64,000 nt of DNA from SHZI01 sp040080965 (GTDB lineage Bacteria > Pseudomonadota > Gammaproteobacteria > Steroidobacterales > GCA-2729495): NCBI GenBank assembly GCA_040080965.1, contig JBEBHH010000014.1, forward strand, positions 1 through 64,000. The letters run 5' to 3'. Position numbers and translations under genes: made by a program. Of this stretch, positions 26,330 through 35,327 are shown in pieces. Under the pieces are notes generated by a model, which saw nothing but the letters and a program-made list of their open reading frames with translations, ran no database searches and had not been told where the DNA came from. The number at the start of each line of letters is the position of its first letter. The first letter of the stretch is position 1.

Positions 26330-29300
26330 ATGGTTGAAAATATTATCGAGTTCTGCGCCCGGAACCGGTTCATCGTGTTCCTTCTGGTGTTCTCGCTCGC
26401 CACCGGCGGACTGTGGGCGATGCGCGAGACGCCGATCGACGCCATACCGGATCTTTCCGATACCCAGGTCATTATTTACACGCCGTGGATGGGGCGCTCG
26501 CCCGACCTGGTGGAAGACCAGATCACCTATCCCATCGTTACGGCGTTGCTCTCCGCTCCGAACGTGACCGTGGTGCGCGGCTTCTCGGACTTCGGATACT
26601 CCTATGTCTACGTCCTGTTCAAGGACGGCACCGACATCTACTGGGCGCGCTCGCGGGTACTGGAGTACCTGAACCAGCTCTCCGGCCGGCTGCCCGAGGG
26701 CATCACGCCGCAGCTCGGGCCGGACGCCACAGGCGTTGGCTGGATTTTCCAGTACGCCCTGGTGGACGAATCCGGGCAGCAGGATCTCTCTTCACTACGC
26801 TCCTTCCAGGACTGGTACCTGCGTTACTGGCTGCGCAGCGTTGAGGGGGTCGCGGAGGTCGCGAGCGTCGGCGGCTTCGTGCGCCAGTATCAGATCAATG
26901 TCGATCCCACCCGGCTGCTCGCCTACGGCCTGAATGTCTCCGAGATCATCGACAAGGTGCGAATGAGTAACGTGGACGTCGGTGGCCGGGTAGTCGAGTT
27001 CTCCGGAGCGGAGTATATGATCCGGGGAAGGGGCTATATCAAATCCGTCGCCGACATCGAGAAGATCGGAGTCGGCGTCAACGCGAACGGTACGCCCATT
27101 TTTTTGCGGGACGTTGCCTGGGTGACCCTGGGCCCCGACATGCGGCGCGGCCTGGTGGAACTGGACGGCAGGGGCGAGGCGGTTGGTGGCATCGTCATCA
27201 TGCGGTTTGGCGAGGATGCGCAAAAAGTCATCGAGCGGGTGAAGTCGAAGCTCAAGGAAGTGGAGGCGTCGCTGCCCAAGGGCGTCAAGATCGTGACGAC
27301 CTACGACCGCAGCGACCTCATCAGTGAGTCCGTCCAGACGGCCGGCGAGAACCTCGTCGAGGAAATAGTTGTAGTCGGGGTCCTGATCATCGGGTTCCTG
27401 TTGCATTTCCGGTCAGCGTTAATTCCCATCATCACGCTGCCGCTGGCGATTCTCATCGCGTTCATCCCGATGTACTTCCTGGGCGTGGGCATGAATATCA
27501 TGTCCATTGGCGGCATCATCGTTGCCATTGGCGACATGGTGGACGGCGCCATCATCATGGTGGATAACGCCCACAAGCGTCTGGCGGAATGGGAGCGCGA
27601 TGGCCAGGTAGGGGATCGCAATCAGGTTCTGATCGACTCCGCGAAAGAGGTGGGGCCGGCAATCTTCGCTTCGCTGCTGGTTATCGCGGTTGCCTTCATG
27701 CCGGTCTTTACCCTGGAGGCGCAGGAGGGGCGCCTGTTCATGCCCCTGGCCCTGACGAAGAACCTGGCCATTGCCATGAGCGCCCTCCTGGCAATTACCC
27801 TGATCCCGGCCCTCCTGACCCTGCTGGTACGCGGGCGGATCTGGCCCGAGGAGAAGCATCCTGTTACGCGGCTGCTGCAGCGCCTGTACAGTCAACCCCT
27901 TCGATTTGCACTGAATCATCGGCTTGCGGTCGTGGTCATTGCCGTTGGGCTGACGGCGACCGTAGTGCCGGGCTTCCAGCGCATGGGTTCGGAGTTCATG
28001 CCGCCCCTGTACGAGGGGACGCTGTTATACATGCCGGTTACGCAGCCGGGCCTGTCAGTTACGGAGGCCGGCAAGCTCCTCCAGCAGATGGATCAGAAGC
28101 TCAAGTCATTTCCTGAAGTGCAGCAGGTCTTCGGTAAAGCCGGTCGCGCAGAGACATCCACGGACTCTGCACCATTCTCAATGATGGAAGTTGTAGTCGA
28201 GCTCAAATCCAAGGATCTGTGGCGTCCCGGCGTGACGTACGAAGGCCTGATCGACCAGATGGACGGGGCTTTGCAGTTCCCCGGAGTGGCCAATGCATGG
28301 ACCATGCCCATCAAGGCGCGCACAGACATGCTCACGACCGGTGTGCGCACGCCAGTGGGGATCAAGATCTTCGGTCCCGACCTGAAGGTGATCGAATCCA
28401 TCGGTCAGCAGGTCGAGATGGCGGTGGCCCCGGTACCCGGAACCCGGAGCGTCTTTGCTGAGAAAGTTGCCGGCGGGTTCTTCCTGGACTTCATCATCAA
28501 GCGGGAGGAGATTGCCCGCTATGGACTTACAGTCATGGACGTGGGCCGCATCATCGAGTCGGCCATTGGTGGCGAGAGCATCGCCACCACCATCGAGGGT
28601 CGTGAGCGTTACCCCATTGACGTGCGTTACCTGCGGGAACTCCGGGACAGTCCCGACAAGCTGAAGCGCGTGCTGGTGGCGACTCCCAGCGGCGCACAGG
28701 TGCCACTGGGCCAGCTGGCCGACCTGGAGCTTGTCAGCGGGCCCGCCATGATTCGCGATGAGGGGGGGATGCTTGCCGGGTACGTGTACGTCGACATGAC
28801 CGGCCGGGATGTGGGTGGCTACGTTGAAGACCTGAAACTTGCCGTAGCCGACAAGGTCAAGTTGCCGGCCGGTTACACCATGACCTGGTCCGGGCAGTAC
28901 GAATTCATGGAGCGGGTGGCACAGCGCCTGAAGATCTTTATTCCCCAGACGCTGGCGATCATTTTCGTTCTCTTCTATTTCACTTTTCGCTCGATTGCCC
29001 AGACCCTCATGGTCATGCTGGGCGTGCCGCTGTCGCTGGTCGGCGGAGTGTGGCTGATGGTCTTTCTCGGCTACAACATGAGCATTGCGGTATGGGTCGG
29101 TATCATCGCCCTGGCGGGCGTGGCCGCAGAAACCAGTGCCGTGATGCTGGCGTACCTCAACGAGGCCTGCAAACGCCGTAAAGAGGCAGGTCAGCTGAAT
29201 TCCTTGCCCGACTTGCTGGATACCGTCCATCAGGGCGCGCTGGAGCGGATCCGGCCGATGGCCATGGCCGGGCTGGCCAACATCATCGGGCTGTTGCCCG

Positions 29301-29488
29301 TCATGTGGGCTACGGGCACGGGAGCCGACGTCATGAAACGGCTCGCTGCCCCCATGGTCGGCGGCGTGCTGTCAGCCATGCTGCTGACGTTACTGGTCAT
29401 CCCGGCGGTCTATGCGATGTGGCGCTGGCACGTGGAGGTCCGGCATCCCACTGGGTCGCCCCCTCGTCAAGCGGGAGGTTTATTATGA
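26330..29488 (+). CDS. cusA: CusA-type heavy-metal RND efflux pump
   Basis: 1052 residues, normal for the HME-RND family. N-terminal IIEFCARNRFIVFLLV and TPIDAIPDLSDTQVI are family hallmarks, and the helix-4 acidic motif GDMVDGAIIMVDNAHK for proton relay is present. Three methionines align with the Cu(I)/Ag(I) ladder of E. coli CusA: M568 (LLYMP), M618 (FSMMEV) and M667 (RTDMLTTG). That points to monovalent copper or silver rather than cobalt, zinc or cadmium. It is third in the cusCBA-like operon, 15 bases after the adaptor. Confidence 0.95.
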   Translation: MVENIIEFCARNRFIVFLLVFSLATGGLWAMRETPIDAIPDLSDTQVIIYTPWMGRSPDLVEDQITYPIVTALLSAPNVTVVRGFSDFGYSYVYVLFKDGTDIYWARSRVLEYLNQLSGRLPEGITPQLGPDATGVGWIFQYALVDESGQQDLSSLRSFQDWYLRYWLRSVEGVAEVASVGGFVRQYQINVDPTRLLAYGLNVSEIIDKVRMSNVDVGGRVVEFSGAEYMIRGRGYIKSVADIEKIGVGVNANGTPIFLRDVAWVTLGPDMRRGLVELDGRGEAVGGIVIMRFGEDAQKVIERVKSKLKEVEASLPKGVKIVTTYDRSDLISESVQTAGENLVEEIVVVGVLIIGFLLHFRSALIPIITLPLAILIAFIPMYFLGVGMNIMSIGGIIVAIGDMVDGAIIMVDNAHKRLAEWERDGQVGDRNQVLIDSAKEVGPAIFASLLVIAVAFMPVFTLEAQEGRLFMPLALTKNLAIAMSALLAITLIPALLTLLVRGRIWPEEKHPVTRLLQRLYSQPLRFALNHRLAVVVIAVGLTATVVPGFQRMGSEFMPPLYEGTLLYMPVTQPGLSVTEAGKLLQQMDQKLKSFPEVQQVFGKAGRAETSTDSAPFSMMEVVVELKSKDLWRPGVTYEGLIDQMDGALQFPGVANAWTMPIKARTDMLTTGVRTPVGIKIFGPDLKVIESIGQQVEMAVAPVPGTRSVFAEKVAGGFFLDFIIKREEIARYGLTVMDVGRIIESAIGGESIATTIEGRERYPIDVRYLRELRDSPDKLKRVLVATPSGAQVPLGQLADLELVSGPAMIRDEGGMLAGYVYVDMTGRDVGGYVEDLKLAVADKVKLPAGYTMTWSGQYEFMERVAQRLKIFIPQTLAIIFVLFYFTFRSIAQTLMVMLGVPLSLVGGVWLMVFLGYNMSIAVWVGIIALAGVAAETSAVMLAYLNEACKRRKEAGQLNSLPDLLDTVHQGALERIRPMAMAGLANIIGLLPVMWATGTGADVMKRLAAPMVGGVLSAMLLTLLVIPAVYAMWRWHVEVRHPTGSPPRQAGGLL

Positions 29489-29569
29489 TGACGTAGCCTC
29501 AGTACCTGAGTTGAGAGCCGGAGACTTTGCTATATGAATTCATTCAGAAACTTATCGGAGAAGAGCATC

Positions 29570-29950
29570 ATGATCCTAGTAAAGCACAGCATTGCAGCCC
29601 TGGTGACCATCGCCATGCTCACCGCGGGAGCCCTCGTGGTGACGTCGTTGCCGGCCACCGCGGCCGCCGCGGCCGACACAGAGATGACGGTGCCCACCAC
29701 GCCGGCAGAGCACGCGGCGGCGGCGGCCCAGTACGAGCAGGAAGCACTTGACCTTGACGCAAAGGCTGCCAAGCACAAAAAAACGGCGGCCGCTTATCAA
29801 GCACGCATGACGGGTATGAGCGGCAAGCAGGCAAACAGCCAGCACGGTTTTTACAAGCACTGCGAGAGTCTCGCGAAGGCGTATAAGGCGGCGGCGGTGG
29901 AAGCGCGTGACATGGCGAAGATGCATCAGGAAATGGCCCAGGCTACCTGA
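29570..29950 (+). CDS. Small exported Ala/Lys/Met-rich protein
   Basis: 126 residues from the ATG at 29570 (GGAG about 10 bases upstream); a start at 29534 would place 12 charged residues before the signal peptide. Signal peptide residues 1-28. The mature part is helical, with repeated Ala/His/Lys pattern AEHAAAAAQYEQEA and a Met/His C-terminus MAKMHQEMAQ. No family is recognised. It is 81 bases after cusA and before a terminator-like hairpin, so may be the last gene of the metal operon. Confidence 0.68.
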   Translation: MILVKHSIAALVTIAMLTAGALVVTSLPATAAAAADTEMTVPTTPAEHAAAAAQYEQEALDLDAKAAKHKKTAAAYQARMTGMSGKQANSQHGFYKHCESLAKAYKAAAVEARDMAKMHQEMAQAT

Positions 29951-29963
29951 GGCGCTGCGCGGC

Positions 29964-29997
29964 GATGGGGCGGGCTAGCTAGAAGGTCCGCCCCGTC
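29964..29997 (+). terminator. Terminator-like hairpin after the Cus operon
   Basis: Ten-base-pair GC-rich stem (GATGGGGCGG pairing with CCGCCCCGTC, one G-U pair) around a 14-base loop, 13 bases after the preceding stop. There is no U-run after the stem, so it may be a weak or factor-dependent terminator. Confidence 0.4.
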
Positions 29998-30014
29998 AAA
30001 GCTTGAGTACGAAC

Positions 30015-30674
30015 ATGGACGGGAATGGCGAGTCCCCATACGTACCCGCATTACGCTTTCGCTGGCTGACGCCGGCCTACGATGTGGTGGTTCGCGCCAC
30101 CACCCGGGAACGCTCAGTCAAGACGGCGCTCATCGTGCAGGCAAATCTCGCAGCGGGCCAGCGCGTTCTCGACCTGGCCTGTGGGACGGGCACGCTGGCT
30201 ATCTGGATCAAGCAGCACTGCCCTCAGGCGAGCGTTTCGGGCATCGATGGTGATGCAAGCATTTTGGCAATCGCATCACGCAAGGCGCGAGGTGCCCATG
30301 CCGCGGTTCAGTTTGACCATGGGTTGTCCTACCGATTGCCGTATCCTGATGCGCAATTCGATCGGATTGTCTCCAGCCTGTTCTTCCACCATCTTTCTTG
30401 GAATGACAAGCTACGGACAGGTCGCGAGTTGTTTCGCGTCATGCGGCCGGGTGGGGAATTGCACGTGGCCGATTGGGGCCGTGCCACCGGGTCGCTGATG
30501 CGCGCAGGGTTTGTCGCGGTTCAGTTGCTGGACGGCTTCAGGAACACACAAGACAACGTTGCAGGCAGGCTGGTTGAGGTTTTTCGTAGCGCCCAATTTG
30601 CAGAGAGTGCCCAGACTAGGACGTTCTCGACTATTTTCGGAACCCTAGCACTCTATCGTGCCATCAAGCCGTGA
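30015..30674 (+). CDS. Class I SAM-dependent methyltransferase
   Basis: 219 residues from the ATG at 30015; a TTG at 30003 is possible. Motif I VLDLACGTGTLAIWI (about residues 53-67) matches the ubiE/arsM-like Rossmann methyltransferases, followed by acidic motif II (GIDGD), LPYPDAQFDRIVSSLFFHHL and MRPGGELHVADWG. The substrate is not evident. It lies between the metal operon and the gap before the Ubl island, and has no close downstream partner on its strand. Confidence 0.85.
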   Translation: MDGNGESPYVPALRFRWLTPAYDVVVRATTRERSVKTALIVQANLAAGQRVLDLACGTGTLAIWIKQHCPQASVSGIDGDASILAIASRKARGAHAAVQFDHGLSYRLPYPDAQFDRIVSSLFFHHLSWNDKLRTGRELFRVMRPGGELHVADWGRATGSLMRAGFVAVQLLDGFRNTQDNVAGRLVEVFRSAQFAESAQTRTFSTIFGTLALYRAIKP

Positions 30675-31215
30675 TGCTCGCGGTGCTCGAATGTCCGCAC
30701 CCGCGTTCTGTCGGTCGTGGAACTCGGTGGATCAATGGTCGTCAGTCGACATCTTGCGGACGAGTTTGAGGTCGGCACCGGTCGTTACGGGTGCGCCCCC
30801 GGCTGCTCAGCGGCCAGCGCGGCCCTTGTGACGGTAAAAGCGACGGTAATCTCCATGACAAAGATCAGAAAAGCCAATAACCACGAGGCTTCCCGGTCCT
30901 CGGAAACAATCGAGTGGGTACTGATCCATCACTGACCATCATCCAGTGGGTGGTTAGTCGCAACGACTCGGAGCGATGTCGGTATGGTGATAGCTCTGTG
31001 AGCCGAATAAGGTCATTTTGCACTGTGGGGATTTTGTGGGGATTCCCAATAACTTCCTATTACCGTATATAACGTGCCAACGGGCGCCAGCCGATTTCAT
31101 GGTTTACGAATCAATACCTTAGATCAGCCTAGTCGCTCTCATAATGCTGAACTCAGGTTAGGGATGCTGCCGCTGAGCGAAGGATTTCAGTAACTTGTTG
31201 CGTGGATCATTCCTA
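30675..31215. other. Intergenic stretch at the left edge of the defence island
   Basis: 541 bases without a convincing gene. Base composition becomes more AT-rich after 31,000. A short open frame (30,717-30,935) has no ribosome site or similarity I recognise. The notable element is the tandem repeat at 31,024-31,045. Confidence 0.6.
31024..31045 (+). repeat. Tandem 11-bp repeat, possible integrase arm-type sites
   Basis: Two copies of TGTGGGGATT plus T or C, end to end. Such GGGG-containing tandem repeats with 11-base periodicity commonly lie inside the ends of tyrosine-recombinase-integrated elements, where the integrase N-terminal domain binds. No integrase gene is present here, so this is an inferred scar. 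Confidence 0.4.
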
Positions 31216-32757
31216 TCATGTGCGAGCCTGCGTCAACTTTCGGGACGCCCGCTTAGTACATAGTGCGTGAATGCTTGTGCGCCGGGTGACACACTGGCAG
31301 TGGCGCAAAGGGACCCGCTCGACTGAAGCGCTGTGGTCCGGCCCGAGGAAGAGGCTTCCGATTTGGAACATCGACGGAGTTGGAGCTTCCGGGAACGCCT
31401 GCGCCTTGATCGCCGCCGCCACTACGAGCGCTGCAGACGCAGATGCTACGAAGGGTACCGAAGGTCGGAAACCCTTATTCGCGGCAATACCCAGCCGTGT
31501 GGCAAGCTGCGCCTCGGTGATGATGGAGCAAACAGTTTTTCCTTCACGCTGGCGCTCGCGTAGCCACTGGCGCTTTGACTCATCTGCGACAGCAATGTCC
31601 TGATCCGACAACTGGCGGTTGGAATCGCGAAGTGAATCGCTGCTCAACCCAGTCCACCGACTCTGTAACGTCTTCTCATCGTGCTTCGCCGCTTCAAACC
31701 AGCACATCAAACACGCACTGTCCGGCCGATCGACCCGGTACTGGACGACGGCGGCGCCGACTTCACTGATCCCGCCGTCCACGATCACTGATGGCCAGAG
31801 CCGTTGCGCTTCGCGCCGCGCATCCACATCGTCAAAGCCATTGAGGATGAGATCCACTGCCAGCCCGCCGACGCGATTCTCGGCAATTGCGGCTTCGATC
31901 GATATTTCTTCGCCGGTGACGGTAAGTGTGCTGTGCTCCTTCACCCATGCAGTCAGACGCACGGCTTTGGGTTGATTCAGCCAGTCGCTTGTGTCCATCA
32001 ACAGGCAAGTGCCCATGTTTTCGTCGCCGTAACGCTGCCGGTCGATGATATGCAGTCGCCCTTCGATGCGCAGCTGCGCTAGCAGGAGCGCGATCGCGTT
32101 ACCGATGGCGCCCGCGCCAGCGAGCAGCGTGTCCGCAAACCGTAGTCGATGCGGAAGGGGCGGCCCCAGCGCCGCCGGCGCGGTAGTCAAGTCCCAAAGC
32201 GAAAATTCAGTCCGCTCAAAAAGCGGGGCGACCTCGTTGGGTACCTCAAAAATCCGCTTAAACACCTCGGTGACTCCGAGTGAAGCGGCCATCAATGCCG
32301 CTAGGGGATTCGGCTGATCGATATCAGATGGCAATGCGAGCCCCGATGAAACCCGTGCAACCCACCCGTTTGAATTTATTGAAGTCCAGGGGAGGGCGGC
32401 CCGAGATTCCATGCCTACGTTCAGAATCGCATGCGCGCCATTGAGCAATTCGGGCAGGGCGTCACCGACGACAGTGATCGCGCCGTGCGACCAAGCTTGG
32501 GTGCAGTACGCCTCGACCTCCGGCCGCAACGATTCTGCATCTTGCGGCAGCGCCACGGTGAGGTGCCCTACCACTCGCGACAGCAGCGATAGCGCATTGA
32601 GAAAGCACCAGCGTCCGTTGGCGGTGGCCAGGAAGGCGGCTTCCCCGGTCAGGACGGCAATCTTTGAATACACGATCGTTTCATCGATTGGTCGTTTCAC
32701 TAGGCCTTGAGCAACGCTGAGCGGTCTACTTACGGCTTGCGGGATAGACATGCTCAT
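31216..32757 (-). CDS. E1-like ubiquitin-activating (ThiF-family) protein
   Basis: 513 residues. Activates the Ubl C-terminus by adenylation, then usually forms a thioester. The ThiF/E1 Rossmann domain begins at residue 211: nucleotide loop GAGAIGN (214-220), D239 at the end of strand 2, QRYGDENMG (241-249), and VDLILNGFDDVDARR (301-315). Cys pairs CLMC (349-352) and CQC (487-489) likely bind zinc. C410 (VCSIIT) is a candidate catalytic Cys. Residues 1-205 look like a degenerate Rossmann-like extra domain. The ATGA overlap with the JAB gene shows coupling; it is the last gene of the Ubl operon. Confidence 0.88.
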   Translation of the reverse strand: MSMSIPQAVSRPLSVAQGLVKRPIDETIVYSKIAVLTGEAAFLATANGRWCFLNALSLLSRVVGHLTVALPQDAESLRPEVEAYCTQAWSHGAITVVGDALPELLNGAHAILNVGMESRAALPWTSINSNGWVARVSSGLALPSDIDQPNPLAALMAASLGVTEVFKRIFEVPNEVAPLFERTEFSLWDLTTAPAALGPPLPHRLRFADTLLAGAGAIGNAIALLLAQLRIEGRLHIIDRQRYGDENMGTCLLMDTSDWLNQPKAVRLTAWVKEHSTLTVTGEEISIEAAIAENRVGGLAVDLILNGFDDVDARREAQRLWPSVIVDGGISEVGAAVVQYRVDRPDSACLMCWFEAAKHDEKTLQSRWTGLSSDSLRDSNRQLSDQDIAVADESKRQWLRERQREGKTVCSIITEAQLATRLGIAANKGFRPSVPFVASASAALVVAAAIKAQAFPEAPTPSMFQIGSLFLGPDHSASVERVPLRHCQCVTRRTSIHALCTKRASRKLTQART

Positions 32758-33263
32758 GCGGGAACCTCCAGACGCAATTTCGCAAGGGGTGTGTTTGCGA
32801 CTACGATCCGTTGAGCGATCTCCTCAGCAGCGAGTCGCCGGTACCGAGCGCGTTCGAACACGTGTACGCCACACTCGTGCAGACCTGCGACATGGCGCTG
32901 TGCGTAATACGGGCAGACGACGGACAAGTAGTCGGGCGCCCTGATGCCCTGCGCCTGGTCCAGCTCCGACAGATCGATGAAGCTGCCCGGATGCGAATGG
33001 ATCTGCCCGGCAAGAAAGACTCCGTGCTTTTCGGCAAGATCAGTTAGTGCTGCCATTGCGCGCATCGACAGGCTCATATAAAGCGGCGTCGTGAAGAACC
33101 CAGCGCCGCTGACCTCCACGGCAAGTGTGATTTGCACGTGCTGCTCATCACCGCGACCGAACCACAGCGCCAGGCCTTCGTTTCCACGCGTGCCATGTGG
33201 GCGCATGACCGCGACAGAGTGTTCCAGAAGGTCGCCTGGAACCGTCCATTGCAGCTGACTCAT
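32754..33263 (-). CDS. JAB/JAMM-domain deubiquitinase-like metallopeptidase
   Basis: 169 residues from the ATG at 33263, which overlaps the E2 stop (ATGA). The zinc-peptidase signature is complete: H89-x-H91-x7-S99-x2-D102 (IHSHPGSFIDLSELD), with an upstream glutamate candidate E29 in GNEG. In bacterial Ubl operons such enzymes trim the Ubl precursor or cleave Ubl-target bonds. Here the Ubl already ends in Gly, so removal from targets is the more likely role. Cytoplasmic; no signal peptide. Confidence 0.9.
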   Translation of the reverse strand: MSQLQWTVPGDLLEHSVAVMRPHGTRGNEGLALWFGRGDEQHVQITLAVEVSGAGFFTTPLYMSLSMRAMAALTDLAEKHGVFLAGQIHSHPGSFIDLSELDQAQGIRAPDYLSVVCPYYAQRHVAGLHECGVHVFERARYRRLAAEEIAQRIVVANTPLAKLRLEVPA

Positions 33264-33700
33264 GGGCCACGTCCTTGAAAACTGTTGTCCAGCGATGACT
33301 GAACGCGCAGTAGTGCGTGTTGCATGGGCGCATCGACCGTCGGAAAGCAATGCGTCGCAGAATTCTTCCATTCCGGATGCAGGCCGTGTCCTTCGGCAGT
33401 CCATGGCAGACAGGCATCTACGGAGCCTGGTCTGAACCCGAAGCAGCGGGGCCACGCTTGGGGATCGGTGTCCGCGCCGGTCGTGATGTTGACAAACTTC
33501 AGTGAGAACGGACCAAAGTAGTTCGTCCAACGCAAACGGGCGCGGTACAGGTCGGTCGGCTTGCCGATCGGATGCATCACCGCGAACAGCCCGAGCGGAA
33601 CATCATTGTCCCGCTCGAGCTGCCAGCGGTCGGCTTCCGGTAGCCGCCGAATCTCCAGGAGTTCCTCCGCAAAGAGGGCCAACTCGAGTTCGGTGGCCAT
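33260..33700 (-). CDS. E2-like ubiquitin-conjugating protein
   Basis: 146 residues. The middle has an E2-like order of strands: YRARLRWTNYFGPFSLKFV (residues 52-70) resembles the E2 strand/PxxYP region, and PGSVDACLPW (91-100) places C97 as the probable thioester cysteine, followed by GHGLHPEW. Sequence similarity to eukaryotic E2 enzymes is low, so the call leans on these motifs and on the operon (Ubl 3 bases upstream, JAB overlapping by 4, then E1). It would accept Ubl from the E1 and pass it to targets. Confidence 0.72.
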   Translation of the reverse strand: MATELELALFAEELLEIRRLPEADRWQLERDNDVPLGLFAVMHPIGKPTDLYRARLRWTNYFGPFSLKFVNITTGADTDPQAWPRCFGFRPGSVDACLPWTAEGHGLHPEWKNSATHCFPTVDAPMQHALLRVQSSLDNSFQGRGP

Positions 33701-33703
33701 CGT

Positions 33704-34021
33704 CTAGCCCTGCTCGAAGCGTTCGAGCAGATCGAGCTTCAGCTCGTGGTGCCCCTTTGCCAACGCCCCCAGCGTCTCGTCGAGGTTGGCGAGAACGACA
33801 CCGTGAAGTGCGAACTCATACACCTTGGTGCCACCGTCCACTGGGCCCTCCTTCAACTTGAAGAAGTCGAGCACGCGAGGCTTCAGCTCCGCCAGGGTCT
33901 CTTTGGCGGAGGCTTTCGGGTCCTCAAAGGGGTGGCGGGCGCCGAGGTAACGCACGCGCAGGTCGATCGTCTTGTGAGGCGCCTCGTGGCGCTCGTCATG
34001 GGTCTGAACTTCGCTACTCAT
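33704..34021 (-). CDS. Ubiquitin-like (beta-grasp) protein
   Basis: 105 residues from the ATG at 34021, with GGAG upstream. After a charged, unstructured N-terminus (1-17) the pattern fits a beta-grasp: TIDLRVRYLG (strand 1), strand 2, helix ASAKETLAELKPRVLDFF (37-54), VYEFALHGVVL (strands), and a last strand HELKLDLLERFEQG that lines up with ubiquitin's HLVLRLRGG end. The protein ends directly in Gln-Gly, a single Gly with no residues to remove, so no processing would be needed. First gene of Ubl-E2-JAB-E1. Confidence 0.72.
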   Translation of the reverse strand: MSSEVQTHDERHEAPHKTIDLRVRYLGARHPFEDPKASAKETLAELKPRVLDFFKLKEGPVDGGTKVYEFALHGVVLANLDETLGALAKGHHELKLDLLERFEQG

Positions 34022-34158
34022 CCCTGCAAATCTCCAAAAAGCTGTAGAACACAGCGCCACCCGCCCCTTTCGGCACGAGGTCGCATTGACAGCGGTAGAG
34101 GAACTACAGAGAATCGCAGTTGTGTAGGCTGGCGAGTTGCTTCTGTAGCTTGCTACCG

Positions 34159-34189
34159 CGGCCGGGTATTAACGTACTCGGCCGTTTTT
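34159..34189 (+). terminator. Rho-independent terminator-like hairpin on the + strand
   Basis: CGGCCGGGTA and TACTCGGCCG form a 10-base stem with one mismatch around a 6-base loop (34159-34184), followed by five T. All flanking genes are on the minus strand, so it would terminate a + strand transcript with no visible coding gene, perhaps a small or antisense RNA. Confidence 0.4.
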
Positions 34190-34236
34190 ATTCGCTAGGC
34201 ATTTCATTTCTCCTCGTTTGCTGTTGCCAATTCGTG

Positions 34237-34842
34237 TTAGCCAAAGAGCTCGCCGTTGAGGATTTTTTCAACGATTGCCTTGCGCTTGACCAGGTTTTCG
34301 ATGCGATACGTCGCCGACTGAACGCTGGTTCCGCACATTATTGCCAGCTGCGTAGCTGAGTGGGCCGCGGCGCATGCCGGGATGGGCATCATGATGGCAG
34401 CCATCAAAGCGTTCGCCTGCCACTCACTGTCTTCAAAGAACTCGTGCTGGCCCACCGGAGCCCCGCGATGCAGCGTCACTGCGTGCCGCAGCACGATATG
34501 AGAGAGCTCGTGTACGACGGTGCTGCGCGAAAATACTTCCCCGGTGAAAAGGCCTTCGTACACGTCTTCGCGTACCACAACCAGGTTCTGCTCGGGCATT
34601 GCGAATGCCGCGCACTGATGCAGTTCATCCTTCTGCGCGATGTGGAAGTTGAAGCCGGCGCGCGGCAGAGTGTCTTCCAGCACGAGTTGCCCATCGATAG
34701 CCCACGTTTCGCCGGTGGGACCTACCGTCGCTGGCAGGTACGGGCGAACCCCTTCAGCCACCGCTTCCAGCTTCTTGTAGCTCATTGGCGCCACCTTCAT
34801 TCCGGAAGGTGTGCGCGAGCCTGTTGCCGTGCCGAGCATCAT
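34237..34842 (-). CDS. ImmA/IrrE-family (M78) metallopeptidase
   Basis: 201 residues from the ATG at 34842, with a strong AAAGGAGG 8 bases upstream that decides the start. The zinc-peptidase motif HELSH (in STVVHELSHIVLRH) is intact, with a downstream EFFEDSEWQANALMAAIMMP segment holding the third-ligand glutamate. Relatives cleave XRE-type repressors to switch on mobile-element or defence genes. The gene overlaps the XRE gene by 4 bases (ATGA), so repressor and protease form a pair that probably controls this island. Confidence 0.9.
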   Translation of the reverse strand: MMLGTATGSRTPSGMKVAPMSYKKLEAVAEGVRPYLPATVGPTGETWAIDGQLVLEDTLPRAGFNFHIAQKDELHQCAAFAMPEQNLVVVREDVYEGLFTGEVFSRSTVVHELSHIVLRHAVTLHRGAPVGQHEFFEDSEWQANALMAAIMMPIPACAAAHSATQLAIMCGTSVQSATYRIENLVKRKAIVEKILNGELFG

Positions 34843-35204
34843 TTGTCGGCCTCCTTTCGGTTGATCCACTCTCGGATCGCAGCGTCAGGGGCATCCCCTT
34901 CCTGAAGTCGACGCGCAAAGGCAGCCACCAGTCCCCGCGCATCTGGATTTAGCGTTGACGTATCTACGATGTCCTTCGACTGCTCCGCTGCCAATTGCAG
35001 CTTCGCGATCTCCTCAGTGACCGCTTTGCCGTTGAAGAACGCGACGGCGCTGACGATATGTTTCGCAGAGAGGCGTTTCTCGCCGTACTCGATGCCGCTC
35101 AAATGCGATGAACTAATGTCCATGAAATCCGCCATCGACTTCATCGACAGATTGAGGCGCATTCGAAGCGATCGCGCGGCTTCCCCAAATGGTGTGAGCT
35201 TCAT
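34839..35204 (-). CDS. XRE-family helix-turn-helix regulator
   Basis: 121 residues from the ATG at 35204 (GGAGGAAGGAG upstream). The HTH lies in residues 5-60: FGEAARSLRMRLNLSMKSMADFM, then SSSHLSGIEYGEKRLS as the recognition helix region. The C-terminal half is helical with acidic residues. Its promoter region (35205-35465) is shared with the divergent AAA ATPase and contains repeated GCAAC half-sites that are likely its operators. Expected cleavage target of the adjacent metallopeptidase. Confidence 0.88.
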   Translation of the reverse strand: MKLTPFGEAARSLRMRLNLSMKSMADFMDISSSHLSGIEYGEKRLSAKHIVSAVAFFNGKAVTEEIAKLQLAAEQSKDIVDTSTLNPDARGLVAAFARRLQEGDAPDAAIREWINRKEADK

Positions 35205-35327
35205 GGCGTGGTCTCCTTCCTCCAAGTTCGGTCAGTGGCTCCCAGTCTACGCCAAAGTTAGCTAAAAAGAGAAGAACTTCCGAAATTAGAGAAGGACGCG
35301 AGCAGCAATCCGTCGGACCCTCCCGGG

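Noticed and set aside
30717..30935. 72-codon frame before the Ubl island
   Set aside because: No ribosome site and no recognisable domain; composition looks non-coding.
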